From Chryseobacterium tructae (lineage in GTDB: Bacteria; Bacteroidota; Bacteroidia; Flavobacteriales; Weeksellaceae), in NCBI RefSeq assembly GCF_030409875.1, contig NZ_JAUFQR010000001.1:682001-746000 (forward strand): a stretch of 64,000 nt of DNA, read 5' to 3'. The notes under the pieces are model-generated. The model was not told the DNA's origin, ran no database searches, and was given only the letters and a program-made list of their open reading frames with translations. The position numbers and the translations under genes were made by a program. The first letter of the stretch is position 1; each line of letters starts with the position of its first letter. Shown here in pieces: positions 56,857-64,000 of this stretch.

Positions 56857-58112
56857 AAAAGGCTCAGCTGTTGCGAAAACTGATTATGAAATTTTGAAGT
56901 ACTTCCTCCAATCAATAGTTTTCTGAAGTTTTTATCCGTTAAATATTTCAGATAGGTATTGCCGGCATCGAAATCAATAAAATATTTCGCTCTGTTGACA
57001 GCAGCTCCCAATTGTCTCAAATGTTCCAGTGTTAACATCTGAAAACGTCTTGCACTCACAATTTTCTGAGCAGATTTGACTCCAATTCCCGGAATTCTTA
57101 AAATCATTTGGTAATCTGCAGTCTGAATGTTTACTGGAAATTGATGCAAATTTCGGAGTGCCCAGCTCAGTTTTGGATCCATTTCCAAATCCAGGAAAGG
57201 AACATTTGGATCTAAGATTTCCTCCGCTTTAAAACCATAAAATCTCATCAGCCAATCTGATTGATACAACCTGTTTTCACGGAGCATTGGAACTTCAGTA
57301 GTTAAAGAAGGAAGCCTGTTATCTTCTAAAACCGGAACATATCCGGAATAATAAACCCTCTTCAGATTGAAATGTCTGTAAAAGTGATCTGCAACTTTGA
57401 TAATTTGCAGATCATTTTCATTGGTGGCTCCTACAATCATTTGAGTAGATTGGCCTGCCGGAGCAAATTTAGGAACCTTCTTTAAAATCTTTTTCTCATC
57501 CTGATATTGGATAATCCCTTTTTGAATATATCTCATAGGATTAATCATATCCTCCCTGTTCTTTTCAGGAGCTAATAATTTTAAACCACTTTCGGTTGGA
57601 ATTTCCAGATTTACCGAAAGCCTGTCCGCATATAATGCAGCTTCCTGCATAAGCTCATCACTGGCTCCAGGAATGGATTTTAAATGAATATATCCATTGA
57701 AATTCTCTTCCAGACGCAATTTCTTGGCAACTCTTACAAGTCGCTCCATAGTGGTATCTGCATTCTTGAAAATTCCCGAGCTTAGAAATAATCCTTCAAT
57801 ATAATTTCTACGGTAGAAATTAATAGTTAAGTCTACCACTTCTTCCACCGTAAATGCTGCTCTTTTTACATCATTTGAACTTCTGGATACACAATAAGCA
57901 CAATCATAGATACAATGATTAGTCAATAAAATTTTGAGTAAAGAAACACATCTGCCATCTTCGGTATAAGTATGACAGATCCCACTTACGGAACTGTCTC
58001 CCAAAGCACCCTTTTTATTCTTTCTCGTTCCTCCGCTTGATGAGCATGAAACATCATACTTTGCCGCATCAGCAAGGATTTCAAGTTTTTCTTTAAGGCG
58101 GTCAAAATTCAT
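56853..58112 (-). CDS. Putative DNA modification/repair radical SAM protein (TIGR03916 type)
   Basis: A 419-residue radical SAM enzyme. The [4Fe-4S] motif C-x3-C-x2-C is at Cys67, Cys71 and Cys74 in NHCIYDCAYCVSR, with family features before and after (GICHTYTEDGRC, NYIEGLFLSSGIFKNADTTM, YIHLKSIPGASDELMQEA, LSVNLEIPTESGLKLLAPEK). A helix-hairpin-helix near residue 345 (IPGIGVKSAQKIVSARRF) indicates DNA binding. The family is thought to act on DNA together with the TIGR03915 protein, at 53471-54229 here; the exact chemistry is unknown. Spore photoproduct lyase is a distant relative. The 3' end overlaps the S41 gene end by four bases, convergently. Confidence 0.88.
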   Translation of the reverse strand: MNFDRLKEKLEILADAAKYDVSCSSSGGTRKNKKGALGDSSVSGICHTYTEDGRCVSLLKILLTNHCIYDCAYCVSRSSNDVKRAAFTVEEVVDLTINFYRRNYIEGLFLSSGIFKNADTTMERLVRVAKKLRLEENFNGYIHLKSIPGASDELMQEAALYADRLSVNLEIPTESGLKLLAPEKNREDMINPMRYIQKGIIQYQDEKKILKKVPKFAPAGQSTQMIVGATNENDLQIIKVADHFYRHFNLKRVYYSGYVPVLEDNRLPSLTTEVPMLRENRLYQSDWLMRFYGFKAEEILDPNVPFLDLEMDPKLSWALRNLHQFPVNIQTADYQMILRIPGIGVKSAQKIVSARRFQMLTLEHLRQLGAAVNRAKYFIDFDAGNTYLKYLTDKNFRKLLIGGSTSKFHNQFSQQLSLF

Positions 58113-58268
58113 AAGGCAAAGAGATTGATATTATTTGTATCCAAATTGTATTTTAATGGTGTTCAAATTTAGTTCCAAAATTGATAAATGTCAACCTTTT
58201 TTCATAGAAGTTATCAACAAAAAACAGTCTCAAAATCATTATATTTACGCCTCATTAAAGTTTATATC

Positions 58269-59596
58269 ATGAATCATAAACCGATCGAAGGTTTTTCCAA
58301 GCTTCCAAAGCAGGGTAAAATCGACTGGCTTGTAAACGAATATCTTGAAGGAAATCAGGAATATCAAAATATATTAAAACAATATTGGAATGACGATGCA
58401 GACCTTCAGAAGCTTCACGAAGAATTTTCTGAAAATACGATTTCCAATTTCTATATGCCTTACGGAATTGCGCCTAACTTTTTAATTGACGGAAAATTAT
58501 TAGCACTCCCAATGGCTGTTGAAGAAAGTTCAGTAGTAGCCGCCGCTTCCAAAGCTGCAAATTCTGGATTGATAAAGGAGGGTTTAAAACTACCATCATC
58601 AATACAGAAAAGCTGGGACATACTCACTTTATCTTCGATGTGGAACCTCACAAATTATTACATTTCTTTAATTTCAGTTTAAAGAAAAAATTGCTGGAAT
58701 CTACAGAAGATATCACGGCTAACATGAGAAGACGTGGTGGGGGTATTTTGAACATCAGCCTTGTGGATAAAACCACAGAAATGCCTAATTATTACCAGTT
58801 GAAAGCAAGTTTTGATACGGTAGACTCAATGGGAGCTAATTTTATCAATTCATGCCTTGAGCAGTTTGGAAAAACATTGAGACAGGAAGTTGCAACCAGT
58901 GAAGATTTTACTCAGGAAGAAAAGAACTCATTGCAAATTGTAATGAATATTCTTTCCAATTTTACTCCTGATTGTATTGTAAGAGCTGAGGTTTCTTGTA
59001 AAATGGAAGACTTAAGAGATGACAGCGGAATTTCTCCTGAAGAATTTGCAGCTAAATTTAAGCAAGCCGTTACCATTGCAGAAATTGAACCTTACCGCGC
59101 AACCACTCACAATAAAGGAGTGATGAATGGGGTAGATGCTGTTGTGATTGCTACAGGAAATGATTTCAGAGCAACAGAAGCGTGTGCCCATGCCTATGCT
59201 GCAAGAGATGGGCAATACAGATCATTGACTCATTGTACAACTGATAACGGTGTTTTCAGATTTTGGATAGATCTTCCAATTTCCGTAGGAGTAGTTGGAG
59301 GTTTAACAAATCTTCACCCATTGGTAAAATTCTCTTTGGCTTTACTTGGAAAACCGTCCGCTCAGGAATTGATGAGTATTCTGGCTGTTTCAGGATTGGC
59401 CCAAAACTTTGGAGCATTGCGCTCTTTAGTAACTACAGGAATTCAGAAAGGTCATATGAAAATGCATTTACTGAACATTCTGAACCAATTAGGTGCTACA
59501 GAAGAAGAAAAACAACATTTTGTTACCTACTTCAAAGATAAGACAGTGAGCCACCACGAGGTGATCCATGAGTTTAACCGAATGAGAGGAAACTAA
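58269..59596 (+). pseudogene. mvaA: Hydroxymethylglutaryl-CoA reductase, class II (one-base frameshift)
   Basis: Enzyme of the mevalonate pathway or mevalonate use. The first frame (from MNHKPIEGFSKLPKQGKIDW at 58269) runs to YGIAPNFLIDGKLLALPMAV and EESSVVAAASKAAN, then breaks. Adding one T to the TT at 58562-58563 gives AANFWIDKGGFKTTIINTEK and joins the second frame (to 59596), with SMGANFINSCLEQFG, VVIATGNDFRATEACAHAYA, and GGLTNLHPLVKFSLALLG. The class II EESSVVAAAS and MGANFIN motifs are clear. The product is about 442 residues. Family similarity begins at the 58269 ATG, so the ATG at 58188 is rejected. A 55-residue membrane-protein gene overlaps its stop by one base. Confidence 0.9.
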
Positions 59597-59763
59597 TGTT
59601 ACAGATTATCCTGCCCATCTTATTTCTAGCCTTTGGATTCTTTTTGAAGAAAACAACATCACCAGGGTTTAAAAGCTCTAAGAAATTTGCCAATATGTTT
59701 ATTATACTCGGGATCTCTACTTTGGTAGCCAAGTTTATTTTAATGTATTTAAATTCTAAATAG
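59596..59763 (+). CDS. 55-residue membrane protein
   Basis: Short frame with two hydrophobic stretches, MLQIILPILFLAFGFFLKK and FANMFIILGISTLVAKFILM, joined by a basic linker (KSSKKF). It starts with an ATG overlapping the HMG-CoA reductase stop codon (TAATG) and ends in TAG overlapping the GTG start of the next gene. This tight fit supports that it is real and translationally coupled. Two membrane helices with a positive-inside loop are predicted. Function unknown. Confidence 0.7.
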   Translation: MLQIILPILFLAFGFFLKKTTSPGFKSSKKFANMFIILGISTLVAKFILMYLNSK

Positions 59764-60848
59764 TGAAGAAAAGTGTCTTATTTTTTATGCTGATTTCCGG
59801 TTTAAGTTTTTCACAGAAAAATTTAAAAATATCGAATTTACAGCCAAAGACTGAAGACTCTACTTTTCCGTTGATTTCCTATCCTGAAAATCCTTTAGTT
59901 GAAAATAAAATCAATACGTTTTTACAGGTTAATGAATTAGAACATGTTCCGAATTCAGGGGCTAATCCATTTAAACTGGTTTCTACAGGGACAACTTCTT
60001 ATGCTAACTATGTTTATTTCTATAGTTGGAAAAAATTGGAAGTCCCTAAAAATATTCTGAGTATTGAAATGGACGGAGAAGCTTCAGGAGCTTATCCTGA
60101 AGGTTTTGAGATTTGGCAAAATTTTGATTTGAGAACTGGAAATTTTATCAACGCCCAGGATCTGTTTCAGGCTAATGCAGTGAAAACTGTGGAACGCTTG
60201 ATTGAACAGAAAGTCAAGAAAAGGATAAATGATTTTCTAGCCCAATTGAAGGCTGAAAAGAATCCATCTGAAGAAACCGAAGATCAGATCGCCATTTATG
60301 AAGGATGTTCCACAGGAGGATCTTTAGATTATGTCAGGTATTTCTTCGGGAAAAATAAATTGACATTTGTTGTCGGAAGATGTTCCAATCATGCGATGAG
60401 AGCATTGGATGATCTCGGGAGCCACGAACTTGAATTTACCTATAAGGAGCTGGAAAAGTACTGGAGTCCTTATGCTAGAAATTTACTGAACGGGTCTGAT
60501 AAAACAGAGAAAACAAGTTTCAGAAATAAACTGTATAGAGGTAAAATTGACGGGAAATATCCCATTACAGTTCTTGTAACCCGCTTTTATTCTGCTGACA
60601 ATTCCTCAGGAATGAGCTCTTTTAACGCAGAATATTGGTACGACAAAAACAAAAAACTGATTCAATGGGATGGACAGTTGAAAGGCAGCCATATTTCCAT
60701 TACTGAAAATGATTATTATGACGATGCTACAAGCCAATGGATTCCAAGAGCTTTCGTAGAGGCAGAGCTGAAAGGAAGTACAATTTCCGGAACCTGGCAG
60801 GATTATAAGACAAAAAAATATTTAAGTATAGAACTAGAAGAGTTATAA
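59763..60848 (+). CDS. Exported protein of unknown function (DUF3298-like)
   Basis: A 361-residue exported protein with a signal peptide (MKKSVLFFMLISGLSFSQ) and a GTG start coupled to the upstream 55-residue membrane-protein gene (TAGTG). The mature part has a first half with GEASGAYPEGFEIWQNFDLR and TGNFINAQDLF, resembling the DUF3298/DUF4163-type pattern of secreted proteins, and a second half rich in beta strands (FNAEYWYDKNKKLIQWDGQL, TISGTWQDYKTKKYLSIELE). Cys residues near 180 and 204 (GCSTGG, RCSNHA) may pair. The substrate or role is unknown. It is followed after one base by the DUF423 gene. Confidence 0.65.
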   Translation: MKKSVLFFMLISGLSFSQKNLKISNLQPKTEDSTFPLISYPENPLVENKINTFLQVNELEHVPNSGANPFKLVSTGTTSYANYVYFYSWKKLEVPKNILSIEMDGEASGAYPEGFEIWQNFDLRTGNFINAQDLFQANAVKTVERLIEQKVKKRINDFLAQLKAEKNPSEETEDQIAIYEGCSTGGSLDYVRYFFGKNKLTFVVGRCSNHAMRALDDLGSHELEFTYKELEKYWSPYARNLLNGSDKTEKTSFRNKLYRGKIDGKYPITVLVTRFYSADNSSGMSSFNAEYWYDKNKKLIQWDGQLKGSHISITENDYYDDATSQWIPRAFVEAELKGSTISGTWQDYKTKKYLSIELEEL

Positions 60849-60849
60849 A

Positions 60850-61235
60850 ATGAAAACAATTACCCTGATTTTTGGAGCCGTTTATGGAATGCTGTCAGTA
60901 ATTCTTGGCGCATTCGGTGCTCACGCTTTAAAGAAAATATTATCGGTGGAAAGACTGGAAAGTTTTGAAACCGGAGTACGATACCAGATGTATGCAGCAT
61001 TTTTTCTGCTGATCATTGGGTATATCTTAAAATTTGAAACTTCTGCTGAAAGATGGACATCCATTTAATGATCGCAGGAACACTTTTATTCTCCGTGAGT
61101 ATTTATTTCCTGAGTATGCAGGATTACCTGGGAATGAACCTTAAATTCTTAGGGCCAATCACTCCGCTTGGAGGATTGTTGATGATCTTAAGCTGGGGAA
61201 TGCTGATTCTTTATTTTGCTAAAAACAAAATTTAA
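60850..61235 (+). pseudogene. DUF423-family membrane protein (one-base frameshift)
   Basis: Small inner-membrane protein of the DUF423 (YgdD) family, about 128 residues and four helices, of unknown function. The first frame gives FGAVYGMLSVILGAFGAHAL, then RYQMYAAFFLLIIGYILKFE, and stops at 61068. Adding one T to the TTT at 61064-61066 gives SILMIAGTLLFSVSIYFLSM and carries on through PITPLGGLLMILSWGML to 61235. GAFGAHAL is the family signature. The break lies in a homopolymer and is likely a sequence error. It is one base after the exported-protein gene and two before the ClC gene, so these genes form one operon. Confidence 0.85.
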
Positions 61236-61237
61236 GG

Positions 61238-62514
61238 ATGAAAATTAACAGAAGAAGAGGGATTATAAGAACGTTTAACCTTTTAGATCAACCCATAAGG
61301 TTTAACCCGTTTGTATTCAGTCGTACTTTTTTCATGTGGGCTTTCACAGGCCTTGTAGGCGGTATTATTGCCGGTGGATATTGGATTGTACTGGAACATT
61401 TTACTGAATTTTTAGCTCACTTTCAAGGCTGGCAGGTGATCCCTACAATGGCCATTTGTGGACTGTTGGCTGGATTGGTGATCCATTTTATTGGTGATCC
61501 GGGAGAAATTCATTTGATTGTTAATAACATCAGGTTCAATAAAGGAAAACTGGAACCCAAAAATAATCCTTCTATGATCTTGTCATCGCTTTTTTGTGTG
61601 GCATCAGGGGGAAGTTTAGGGCCTGAAGCCCCGCTAGTACAGGTTACCGGATCTACAGGAACCTGGCTTGGGAAAATTTTCAGACTCAAAGGTGAGGAGC
61701 TACGTTCATTAAGTATTGCTGGTATGGCTTCAGGGTTTACCGCGCTGTTTGGAGCTCCGCTTGGAGGAAGTCTTTTTTCCCTGGAAATTTTGCATCACAA
61801 ACATGCTGTGGAATATTATAAAGCTATTATTCCGGCTTTGGTAGCAAGTTGTTTCAGTTATTTGATGTTTGCTTTGATCATCCATTTGGGAATTGGAGCA
61901 ACCTGGGATCTGAAGGCTTACCATTACACTGGAGTATACGATTTCTATATGCTACGTTATTTGGAGCTGTAGGAACTTTCTTTGGTTGGATCTTCATTTT
62001 TGTGGTAAAATTTTTCAAAAAAGTTTTTGAATACAGAAAATTTCCAATCTACATCAAAACATTTGTGGGTGGGATTATTTTAGGTGTTATTGCTTACAAT
62101 TTTCCTATTACAAGATATTTTGGACACAATGAGATCAACCAGTTAATAGGTGGAAACTTTGGATTAAATTTTCTGATTCTTGTCCTGGTCTTTAAAATAT
62201 TAGCCATTGCCATTACAGTAACTTCAGGCTGGAGAGGAGGTTTTATTATTCCTTTGTTCTTTGTAGGAACCACTTTGGGATTAATTATCCACAATTTATT
62301 TCCTGCTGTAGATACAACCTTAGCTATTGTGAGTTGTATGGCAGCCATTAATGCCTGTGTAACGAGAACTCCTATGAGTACAACCATTATCCTGGGAACA
62401 TTAACAGGGTTTACTTATTTCGTACCGATATTGTTTGCAAGCCTTACAGGATATTTCCTGGCTCCAAGGATTCCGTTTATCGGGTCTCAGTCTGAAAAAT
62501 TAGCGGAAGAATAA
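61238..62514 (+). pseudogene. ClC-family chloride channel/transporter (one-base frameshift)
   Basis: Polytopic membrane protein that moves chloride or other anions, often in exchange for protons. The first frame has the selectivity-filter motif GGSLGPEAPLVQ (residues about 128-139), GEELRSLSIAGMASGFTALF, and FGAPLGGSLFSLEILHH. The second frame has GWRGGFIIPLFFVGTTLG and CVTRTPMSTTIILGTLTGF, also typical. Adding one T near 61948 gives VYDFYYATLFGAVGTFFG and joins the two frames into about 425 residues. It lies three bases after the DUF423 gene. The gating glutamate equivalent (Glu in GPEAP) is present, so it could be a channel or an antiporter. Confidence 0.87.
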
Positions 62515-62595
62515 AGGTGCTCTTAATAATTTTTAATGTTTTGATTGTTTGATAAATCATTGCATCTTTGATGACAAACAAAAAATTAATACCTG

Positions 62596-63531
62596 ATGAG
62601 TTATAAAACTTACAATGTAATCATAAAGATAAATGAAGAATCAGAAGTTGAGAATTTAAAAACGTCTTTAAGAGAGGTCTTCAAATTCTATAATATCAGA
62701 GAATTCTTTACTCCCTTCAAAGGAATGGTTTGCCAAGCTGGTGAGAGTTTTAAACATTACCCTTTTGAAAAATTTCCGGACAACTTTTTCAAGAATCAGG
62801 ATGAGGTTGAAGATTATTTTTCAGATGCTGAAAATAATGTCATTAAATTTTCTAAAGAGCAACCGAATTTAGAAGTTGCCTACATTGAAGTTGATTGCTA
62901 TGGAGGTCAATGCACATCCAACGGCTTTATTGTGAAGAATGGCGAGAAAATCCTGAATCAGGATGTTTTTCATTCCGGGCATATGAAAATATTGAACGCT
63001 CTTGATGAGCAATACAATTCATGGCATTTTTATCCTTTTACAAGGAGTTTTTTTACCGATAAAGGAGGTGTCAATGGGGAAATTCTGAACTTCAGTTTTC
63101 CAGCTATATGGATGGCTTTTAATATGGAAGTGGAGAATAATCTTAATTTTGAAATTAATGCTGCTGAAAACGAATTACAGGTTATTGACCAGAATAAGTT
63201 TGAAATCTATTTGATGAATTTAGGTAGAGAAAGAATAAAGGTTTTGGGAAGACTGTTTAAGAACGATACGGAAACCATTAATGAACTGAAGGAACTTATC
63301 TGCGAAGCATTGGAAGGCGTTGAATTTTATATTGAAATTGATGATTTTGAAAATGGAGAGAAGACTGTGGTTTCAAGTATTTCAAAGCAAATTTTTGCCA
63401 AGGTTGCTCAAATGAGTTACCGTGAAACAGCATTCAATGAAAGGAAATTCGTACTTCCTTCTGAAAATAGCAGAGATGAAAAGAAAGAAGGCTTGCTAGG
63501 CAGGCTTTTTAAAAGTATTTTTGGTAAATAG
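62596..63531 (+). CDS. Unrecognised 311-residue protein
   Basis: A cytosolic-looking protein without signal peptide or membrane helix. Composition is acidic, with a basic C-terminal tail (DEKKEGLLGRLFKSIFGK), which resembles the small amphipathic tails of proteins associated with membranes. Motif-like regions are FFTPFKGMVCQAGESFKHYP, IEVDCYGGQCTSNGFIV and SWHFYPFTRSFFTDKGG. I do not recognise the family. It has a candidate upstream promoter (CATCTTTG near 62562). A second protein in the window, at 37014-38471, has a similar FFKKK-type motif, but at its N-terminus. Confidence 0.6.
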   Translation: MSYKTYNVIIKINEESEVENLKTSLREVFKFYNIREFFTPFKGMVCQAGESFKHYPFEKFPDNFFKNQDEVEDYFSDAENNVIKFSKEQPNLEVAYIEVDCYGGQCTSNGFIVKNGEKILNQDVFHSGHMKILNALDEQYNSWHFYPFTRSFFTDKGGVNGEILNFSFPAIWMAFNMEVENNLNFEINAAENELQVIDQNKFEIYLMNLGRERIKVLGRLFKNDTETINELKELICEALEGVEFYIEIDDFENGEKTVVSSISKQIFAKVAQMSYRETAFNERKFVLPSENSRDEKKEGLLGRLFKSIFGK

Positions 63532-63658
63532 CGGCTAGGCAGTAAAGTATTATGATGTTGTAAGTTGTTTAAGATAAATAAGGATTTGGAAATGCGTTTT
63601 TGATTCATTAAGCTGATAAAAAGCATCCTCATAGACAATGCTTTCTTTAAAATAAAAA

Positions 63659-63688
63659 TTGATATTTCATCTCTTTTTAGTAAATTTG
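63659..63688 (+). promoter_or_regulatory. Promoter of sucC
   Basis: TTG at 63659-63661, 19 bases, then TAAATTTG at 63681-63688, a full match to the Bacteroidota TTG-N19-TAnnTTTG promoter. The ATG is 38 bases further on. Nothing else is seen in 63532-63726. Confidence 0.75.
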
Positions 63689-63726
63689 TCAACCTTTAAA
63701 TATTAAAATAAAATAATAAAAATAAT

Positions 63727-64000
63727 ATGAATCTTCACGAGTATCAATCAAAAGAGATTTTATCAAAGTATGGAGTAGCTATCCAACGTGGTTTCGTTGC
63801 AAACAACGTAGACGAAGCTGTAGCAGCTGCTGAAAAATTGACTGCTGAAACCGGAGCACAGGCTTGGGTTGTGAAAGCACAGATTCACGCAGGTGGTCGT
63901 GGTAAAGGTGGAGGTGTTAAGTTTTCTCCAAACATGGACAAGCTTAAAGAAAATGCTCAAAACATTATCGGAATGCAGTTGGTAACTCCACAAACTTCCG
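63727..64000 (+). CDS. sucC: Succinyl-CoA synthetase beta subunit (partial, runs off the window)
   Basis: ATP-grasp subunit of succinyl-CoA ligase, which makes ATP or GTP in the citric acid cycle. The 91 residues visible begin [18 protein letters not shown], with the characteristic [23 protein letters not shown]-grasp motif, and continue to VTPQTS. The 3' end is beyond 64000. sucD would be expected beyond the window edge, in line with the usual pairing. Confidence 0.95.
   Translation, partial: MNLHEYQSKEILSKYGVAIQRGFVANNVDEAVAAAEKLTAETGAQAWVVKAQIHAGGRGKGGGVKFSPNMDKLKENAQNIIGMQLVTPQTS

Overview
The window looks like part of the chromosome of a Chryseobacterium-like member of the Weeksellaceae (Bacteroidota, Flavobacteriia). 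The grounds are low GC, SusC/SusD-type outer-membrane proteins, a TamL/TamB pair, a fused CcoN-CcoO oxidase subunit, promoters of the Bacteroidota type (TTG, about 19 bases, TAnnTTTG) and start sites without clear Shine-Dalgarno sequences. It holds about 48 protein genes, two tRNA-Gln genes and a partial sucC at the right edge. There is no prophage, CRISPR array or insertion sequence.

Layout. 0.4-5.4 kb: SusC/SusD nutrient-uptake pair and a lipocalin-like lipoprotein. 5.5-7.6 kb: a tiny cysteine-rich bacteriocin-like peptide and argS. 7.6-15.9 kb (minus): tamB-tamL-yihY envelope block. 16-19.4 kb (minus): cbb3 oxidase ccoNO-ccoP. 19.5-25.2 kb: XRE regulator, amino-acid permease, beta-barrel protein with an exported agmatine deiminase, HdeD-like membrane protein, ACT protein. 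25.3-25.7 kb: two tandem tRNA-Gln genes with their own terminators. 25.7-31.5 kb: menE, arfB, beta-barrel protein, GreA/B-like factor, deoxyhypusine-synthase-like enzyme, an Atl-type alkyltransferase-like protein, XRE regulator. 31.9-43.8 kb: htpG, S9 peptidase, unknown proteins, GT39-like protein, recA, MpaB-like oxygenase. 43.8-46.6 kb: LuxR-type regulator facing a two-gene envelope cassette. 46.6-49.6 kb (minus): glycolytic pfkA-gapA and a DUF4846 lipoprotein. 49.9-51.8 kb: HxlR regulator diverging from a peroxiredoxin-AlkD-like pair. 51.8-53.45 kb: a gene-free array of about 470-base repeats. 53.5-58.1 kb: a two-protein DNA-repair/modification system (TIGR03915/TIGR03916 type) split by an AraC regulator and an S41 peptidase. 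58.2-63.5 kb: HMG-CoA reductase, small membrane proteins, ClC channel, unknown proteins. 63.7 kb onward: sucC.

Two observations stand out. First, the 1.65-kb array carries ten perfect consensus DnaA boxes (TTATCCACA) plus one near-match, all in one orientation with regular 121/122/227-base spacing, and each unit carries a long perfect hairpin. It is a strong candidate for a replication origin or a DnaA-titrating locus. Second, nine genes (susC, ccoNO, an atl gene, an outer-membrane protein gene, pfkA, an S41 peptidase gene, HMG-CoA reductase, a DUF423 gene, a ClC gene) are each interrupted by one missing base, mostly in short homopolymers. That points to indel errors in the assembly rather than gene decay. 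Four copies of a dispersed intergenic repeat with inverted CACGAAT/ATTCGTG motifs lie between genes.
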